Shown here: positions 61,401 to 64,000 of the stretch, in pieces
How positions within the stretch are numbered: the first letter of the stretch is position 1
Layout: every line of letters starts with the position of its first letter
The notes under the pieces: model-generated
Seen by the model: only the letters and a program-made list of their open reading frames with translations
Databases searched by the model: none
Told to the model about the DNA's origin: nothing
Program-made: the position numbers and the translations under genes
Source: CAWKKW01 sp963850345
Lineage (GTDB): Bacteria; Acidobacteriota; Terriglobia; Terriglobales; Acidobacteriaceae
Direction: 5' to 3'
DNA length: 64,000 bases
Assembly (NCBI GenBank): GCA_963850345.1
Contig: CAWKKW010000002.1
Span: 1,085,979 to 1,149,978, forward strand

Positions 61401-62126
61401 CAGCCAATCACGCTGGCGGAGGCGCTGCCCAACGCCATTCTCGAGATAAGCGCAGCCTCGGTTACGTTTACTTCCGCGAATCTGCTCAAGGGCGAAGATG
61501 CTACCCGGAAGGCCTTTTTGGAGCAGTTGCAGGCGAAGATGGGATCGCCTTCCGCAGTAGAGACTGCGAATGTCCTGCACTTCTCCTGTCACGGGCAAGC
61601 CCGTCTGGCTCAGCCTCTTGAGAGCGGCCTGCTGATGGGAGGAGACGAATGGTTGACGGTGCGCGACTTGTTTGCGCTACGACTGTCTGGAGTGCGACTG
61701 GCGATACTTTCCGCATGCGAGACTGGCATCTCCGGAATCCGGCTGCCGGATGAACTGATCGGATTGCCTACTGGCATGATACAGGCAGGTGTAGCTGGGG
61801 TGGTCGCCTCACTGTGGCCGGTCAGCGAGATCAGTACTGTGTTGTTGCTGGTCCGCTTCTACTCTCTTTGGAGGGGCGAATCCATCTCGATCGATCAGGC
61901 GCTTCAAAAAGCGCAGATTTGGTTGCGGGATACGCGGAACGAAGAGAAGGCTGATTACTTCAAACAGAGCTTGCCGGACTTTGGAGACTTACCCAGGAGT
62001 CCGGCCTATCCGCTGCCCGTCGAAGTAGCAGATTCCCTGTTTGAAGACATGATGTTGCGTCCATTAGGAGAGCGAGATTTCTCGCATCCATATCACTGGG
62101 CCGCATTTGGATTGACCGGTGTCTAA
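58491..62126 (+). CDS. TPR-CHAT protein (caspase-like peptidase with 12 x 45-residue repeats)
   Basis: 1211 residues from the ATG at 58491 (GAGGAGG 7 nt upstream; TTG at 58485 also in frame). Residues 60-599 are twelve consecutive 45-residue TPR-like units of the form L-N-N-L-G-x-A-L-R-x-R-Y...DL..A...EEA..L.P. A linker with further helices follows, then a C-terminal CHAT domain: 'VLHFSCHGQA' supplies the catalytic His (H1034 in CHG) and 'LAILSACETG' the nucleophile Cys (C1076), with 'AGVAGVVASLWPVSE' and the terminal 'HPYHWAAFGLTGV' typical of CHAT. CHAT proteases are caspase relatives; the TPR array probably senses a partner or trigger. Last gene of the operon. Confidence 0.93.
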   Translation: MRLVDRFREGLAIGQLGRGTASLKKFMATGQARSMEEAVKCLKKAVAGCPTNSKTRSACLTALGAALREQYNRSGNVENQEGAIEAWEEALRLTHPDSPDRPGALSNVAIGLFDRYARLGQLADLDKAIACYDEALNALPAASGVRIDILNNLGTALRVRYGYDGDVAYLDRAKQAHEEAVRLSPPKSSNLHLYLNSLGDDLRASYNRGGDLGELDRAVQSYGSASQLCSQAAPIRPMYLSNWGTALRLRYLATGGEADLAQSITALTQAVEESPASAPNLPTYLSNLGAGMIARFSRYGRVADLDRAVEVNEEAVRLSPPGAPEAAGRRSALALALNQRYTNRGDSADLERSIQLHQEALKVMPRGGPDSLFSLNNLGAAFRSRYESSGDLADLQRAIDTYESAKEQLLPGASVSSACLANLGAALRIRYERLDDPNDLNSALQAYNDALKYLPDGSPELPSYLNDLANGWNARYRYTGNVDDLNAVVTVSASAVHQCAHEDAVYPVCCSTLGSALRDRYDKANDVGDLDAAVTIQQAALDQSQPGSPLQAALLNGLANSLSVRYEHSGSKEDLQQATTYYAQACEEGSRTDVAAAMMASSNWGNWALKRQAWEECARAYGFGLDALDRLFRTQLLRASKESWLREAGNLCASAAYALAHVGEVRRAVEVLEHGHARLLSEVLERDRAELETLRAVAPETYSQYAAASSRLQALESADVSGHTAPPSLSSFEAANAAAAARPAFLPRAELSDLILQGRTDVDQAVTAIRQVPGYQNFLLPSGFGQIQQVAKLGPLIYFAVTQVGGLALMVLPPAAEQANDAEGDSSIKTIWLPELTEPALKSHLMSAADMKPTGYLDSYLRWKTESDAGGDWRTSLDETTHWLWSVAMAPVLQMLSQQSASRAVIISQGLLGLLPLHAAWTEDPTSPTGRSYALDTVAFSYAPNARALAACETIAAKTPADVFLAVGDPQPITLAEALPNAILEISAASVTFTSANLLKGEDATRKAFLEQLQAKMGSPSAVETANVLHFSCHGQARLAQPLESGLLMGGDEWLTVRDLFALRLSGVRLAILSACETGISGIRLPDELIGLPTGMIQAGVAGVVASLWPVSEISTVLLLVRFYSLWRGESISIDQALQKAQIWLRDTRNEEKADYFKQSLPDFGDLPRSPAYPLPVEVADSLFEDMMLRPLGERDFSHPYHWAAFGLTGV
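58668..60287 (+). repeat. twelve in-phase 135-bp (45-residue) TPR-like repeats
   Basis: Units start at the L of 'LTALGAALREQY', 'LSNVAIGLFDRY', 'LNNLGTALRVRY', 'LNSLGDDLRASY', 'LSNWGTALRLRY', 'LSNLGAGMIARF', 'RSALALALNQRY', 'LNNLGAAFRSRY', 'LANLGAALRIRY', 'LNDLANGWNARY', 'CSTLGSALRDRY', 'LNGLANSLSVRY'. Each is exactly 45 residues with no insertion or deletion by hand count. Sequences diverge strongly, so length is conserved while sequence is not. Confidence 0.88.
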
Positions 62127-62258
62127 GAAGCCGCTCGTGCCTGACTGCTCAGCAATCCCCGGCAGGAAAGCGAAGCAAGAAAAGCAATCAGGTTAGGATT
62201 TCATTCACCGAACTGGACGGAGAAATGAAATCAGGTCAGCAGCAGCCCGATTAGGCTG

Positions 62259-62966
62259 TTAGCTCGTAATCGAATCGGCAGCGAGGGCGATGATATCCGC
62301 CACTTCTTGCGGGTGCGATATGAATGGGCAATGGCTCGATGCGACCGACCGAACCGTAGCGTTCATTCGCTTTGCCAGGAACTCCTGCGCCGGTGGAGGA
62401 ATCATTTGATCATCGGTGCAGGTGAGATACCAGGAAGGAATGGTCTTCCAGGCCGGAGTGCTTTCCTGCCCGGAAAAAGCCGCAAAACCGAGAGGTTTTT
62501 GCACCGCTGCCATAATCGCCGCCTCGTCGTCTGTAGCCCCGCCGGCAAAAGACTCGTGGAACTTCTCTCGATTGATCCAGAGAAAGCCGTGGTCATCGGG
62601 CTCGATTGCAGCGGAGCCCGGCGAGGCCGGACCTTGTTTGCCGAGGGATTCAAGGCTCTCCCCCTCATCTAGACCAAACGCGGTGATATACACAAGCGCC
62701 TTCACCTGGGGTGTGTCGGTTGCGGCTCCGGTAATCACTGCGCCGCCATACGAATGGCCCACCAGAACAGTCGGGCCGGACTGTGCGGATAGAAGCCGGC
62801 GAGTGACTTCAATGTCGTCTATAAGGGACTTCAAGGGAATTTGCGCCGCTGTGACGTAGTAACCCTTGGCCTGAAGTAGAAGGATGACCTTGCTCCAGCA
62901 TGAGCCGTCGGCCCAAGCTCCATGTACCAGCATGATGCTTACATTGTTGCTCACGGGAATCTCCAT
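62259..62966 (-). CDS. alpha/beta hydrolase
   Basis: About 236 residues from the ATG at 62966 (a GTG at 62954 has GGAG 6 nt upstream and is also possible). 'IMLVHGAWADGSCW' is the oxyanion segment, 'VLVGHSYGGAVITGA' carries the nucleophile Ser, 'TCTDDQMIPP' the Asp and 'ASSHCPFISHP' the His. It resembles salicylate-esterase/pyrethroid-hydrolase-like small hydrolases. It follows the Old Yellow Enzyme gene by 34 bp on the same strand, so the two may form an operon handling an unsaturated ester or electrophile. Confidence 0.9.
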   Translation of the reverse strand: MEIPVSNNVSIMLVHGAWADGSCWSKVILLLQAKGYYVTAAQIPLKSLIDDIEVTRRLLSAQSGPTVLVGHSYGGAVITGAATDTPQVKALVYITAFGLDEGESLESLGKQGPASPGSAAIEPDDHGFLWINREKFHESFAGGATDDEAAIMAAVQKPLGFAAFSGQESTPAWKTIPSWYLTCTDDQMIPPPAQEFLAKRMNATVRSVASSHCPFISHPQEVADIIALAADSITS

Positions 62967-63000
62967 TTTGGGTTGATTGCATGGTTTTGTGGTCGCTCGG

Positions 63001-64000
63001 CTAAACCGAGAGTACGGCGTCGTAGGCTGGGTAATCCGTGTACCCGTACTCGGCAAAGGTGTAGAAGGTATCGCGGTCATACGGGGCCAGTGGCAGGCCT
63101 TCTCGAATGCGGATCGGCAGATCCGGGTTTGATACGAAGTAGCGTCCGAATGCCACAGCGTCGAGCGTTCCAGCGGCAACGATCTGTTCCGCAGTGGCTG
63201 GTTCAAATCCGCCGGCAGCGATCAGCTTTCCATTGAAGATGCGGCGCAGTTTTCCGGAGGCCACAGCACCCTGGCCGTCATGGATGAGCTCGCTGCCTCC
63301 GATGCGCGGCTCGATGATGTGCAGATAGGCGAGATGATGATCGTTAAGCTTCTCCACGACCCGGGAGAACAGCGCTTCGGAGTTACTATCTGACATGCCG
63401 TTCCAAGTCCCATTTGGACCCAGTCGCACGGCGACACGCTCTTGTCCCCAGACCGAAACCAAGGCTGTGAGAATCTGGAAGAGAAAGCGACTACGGTTCT
63501 CGATGGATCCACCGTACTCGTCGGTTCGCTTGTTACTGCCATCCTGCAGAAACTGATCTACGAGATAGCCGTTCGCCGCGTGCAGCTCCACACCCTCGAA
63601 GCCGGCATCCATAGCGCGCTTGGCAGCTCTGCGGTACTCCTCCACGATGCAAGCAATCTCTGGGATCGTCAATGCGCGATGCGGGCTAGGCTGGGTCCAG
63701 CCACTGGGAATGGACACCAGGTGGTTAGGGTTTTCCCAGTAGCCACGGTCTACCGACGCGGAGACCGGCATCGCTCCTCCAGTCATTGAGGTATGTGAAG
63801 AGCGGCCAGTGTGCCAGAGCTGCGCAAACATGTGGCCGCCTTTATTTCGGACGGCGGTCACGATCTTGCTCCACCCGTCTACTTGTTCGTTAGTGTATAG
63901 GCCTGGTGCACCAAGCCACCCACGGCTCGTAAGTGAGATGTTCGTGGCTTCTGCAATGATGAGTCCACCATCGGACGCACGTTGCTCGTAGTACGTTCTC
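63001..64000 (-). CDS. Old Yellow Enzyme family NADH:flavin oxidoreductase (5' end cut by the window)
   Basis: The frame is open to the window end, so the start is missing; about 333 residues are visible. Near the edge it reads 'YYEQRASDGGLIIAEATNIS', then 'FAQLWHTGRSSH', 'GVELHAANGYLVDQFLQDG' (His-x-x-Asn substrate-binding pair) followed by 'SNKRTDEYGGSIENRSRF', 'AAGGF' and 'VAFGRYFVSNPDLP'. These are signatures of FMN-containing ene reductases (NemA/XenA/YqjM type). They reduce activated alkenes and nitro compounds with NAD(P)H. Confidence 0.93.
   Translation of the reverse strand, partial: RTYYEQRASDGGLIIAEATNISLTSRGWLGAPGLYTNEQVDGWSKIVTAVRNKGGHMFAQLWHTGRSSHTSMTGGAMPVSASVDRGYWENPNHLVSIPSGWTQPSPHRALTIPEIACIVEEYRRAAKRAMDAGFEGVELHAANGYLVDQFLQDGSNKRTDEYGGSIENRSRFLFQILTALVSVWGQERVAVRLGPNGTWNGMSDSNSEALFSRVVEKLNDHHLAYLHIIEPRIGGSELIHDGQGAVASGKLRRIFNGKLIAAGGFEPATAEQIVAAGTLDAVAFGRYFVSNPDLPIRIREGLPLAPYDRDTFYTFAEYGYTDYPAYDAVLSV

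Noticed and set aside
58491..62126. TPR-CHAT as part of a type III-E CRISPR (Craspase) system
   Set aside because: No gRAMP/Cas7-11-like gene, cas1, cas2 or repeat array is present in the window; the partners are a membrane protein and a small Cys/His protein.

Overview
The window looks like a chromosomal segment of a carbohydrate-degrading member of the Acidobacteriota (Terriglobia/Bryobacter-like). The evidence is an Oar-type TonB-dependent receptor with an N-terminal carboxypeptidase-regulatory domain (a second one is cut by the left edge), an 'acidobacterial duplicated orphan permease' (ADOP), many secreted glycoside hydrolases (GH2, GH9, GH20, GH27, GH51, two GH172/DUF2961), Tat signals on secreted enzymes, and moderately GC-rich coding sequence. 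No rRNA, tRNA, CRISPR array or intact insertion sequence was seen.

Layout. 1-9.3 kb: a LacI-regulated sugar locus with a truncated TonB receptor, LacI regulator, secreted unknown protein, fucose mutarotase FucU, two adjacent GH172 genes, a flavin-reductase-fold protein and a GH9 enzyme. Four AACG(T/A)T-centred sites near these genes look like operators of one LacI regulon. 9.5-11.3 kb: a compact three-gene operon (ribbon-helix-helix regulator, VOC/glyoxalase protein, PRISE-type enone reductase) with 4-nt overlaps and a perfect 26-bp palindrome over its promoter. 11.4-18 kb: SBP56-like propeller protein, ADOP permease, methyltransferase. 16.5-23.9 kb: divergent LysR-controlled catabolic block (CitMHS transporter, AtuA, AtuA-like small protein, tannase-family esterase, with a type-B carboxylesterase after LysR). 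24.2-30 kb: SDRs, zinc alcohol dehydrogenase and GH51 arabinofuranosidase, plus a decayed UlaG-like metallo-beta-lactamase-fold gene. 30.3-33.6 kb: outer-membrane-type protein, an HELAE-motif secreted-type protein and a 21-residue-repeat protein. 33.9-51.4 kb: a long minus-strand run that includes SDR, 3-hydroxyacyl-CoA dehydrogenase family protein, class III aminotransferase, TonB receptor, lactonase, GH20, D-amino-acid enzymes (D-serine dehydratase-like, D-aminoacylase), a DapA-family protein, an EamA transporter, GH27 and RidA. IclR (52 kb) and a GH2 enzyme follow.

The most unusual locus is at 56.9-62.1 kb: a three-gene plus-strand operon of a small protein with a duplicated helical domain around a Cys/His motif, a four-helix membrane protein, and a 1211-residue protein with twelve in-phase 45-residue TPR-like repeats followed by a CHAT caspase-like protease domain. 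It has the architecture of a regulated protease or conflict system and is bordered upstream by a LuxR-type remnant. The right end holds an alpha/beta hydrolase and an Old Yellow Enzyme family reductase that runs off the edge.
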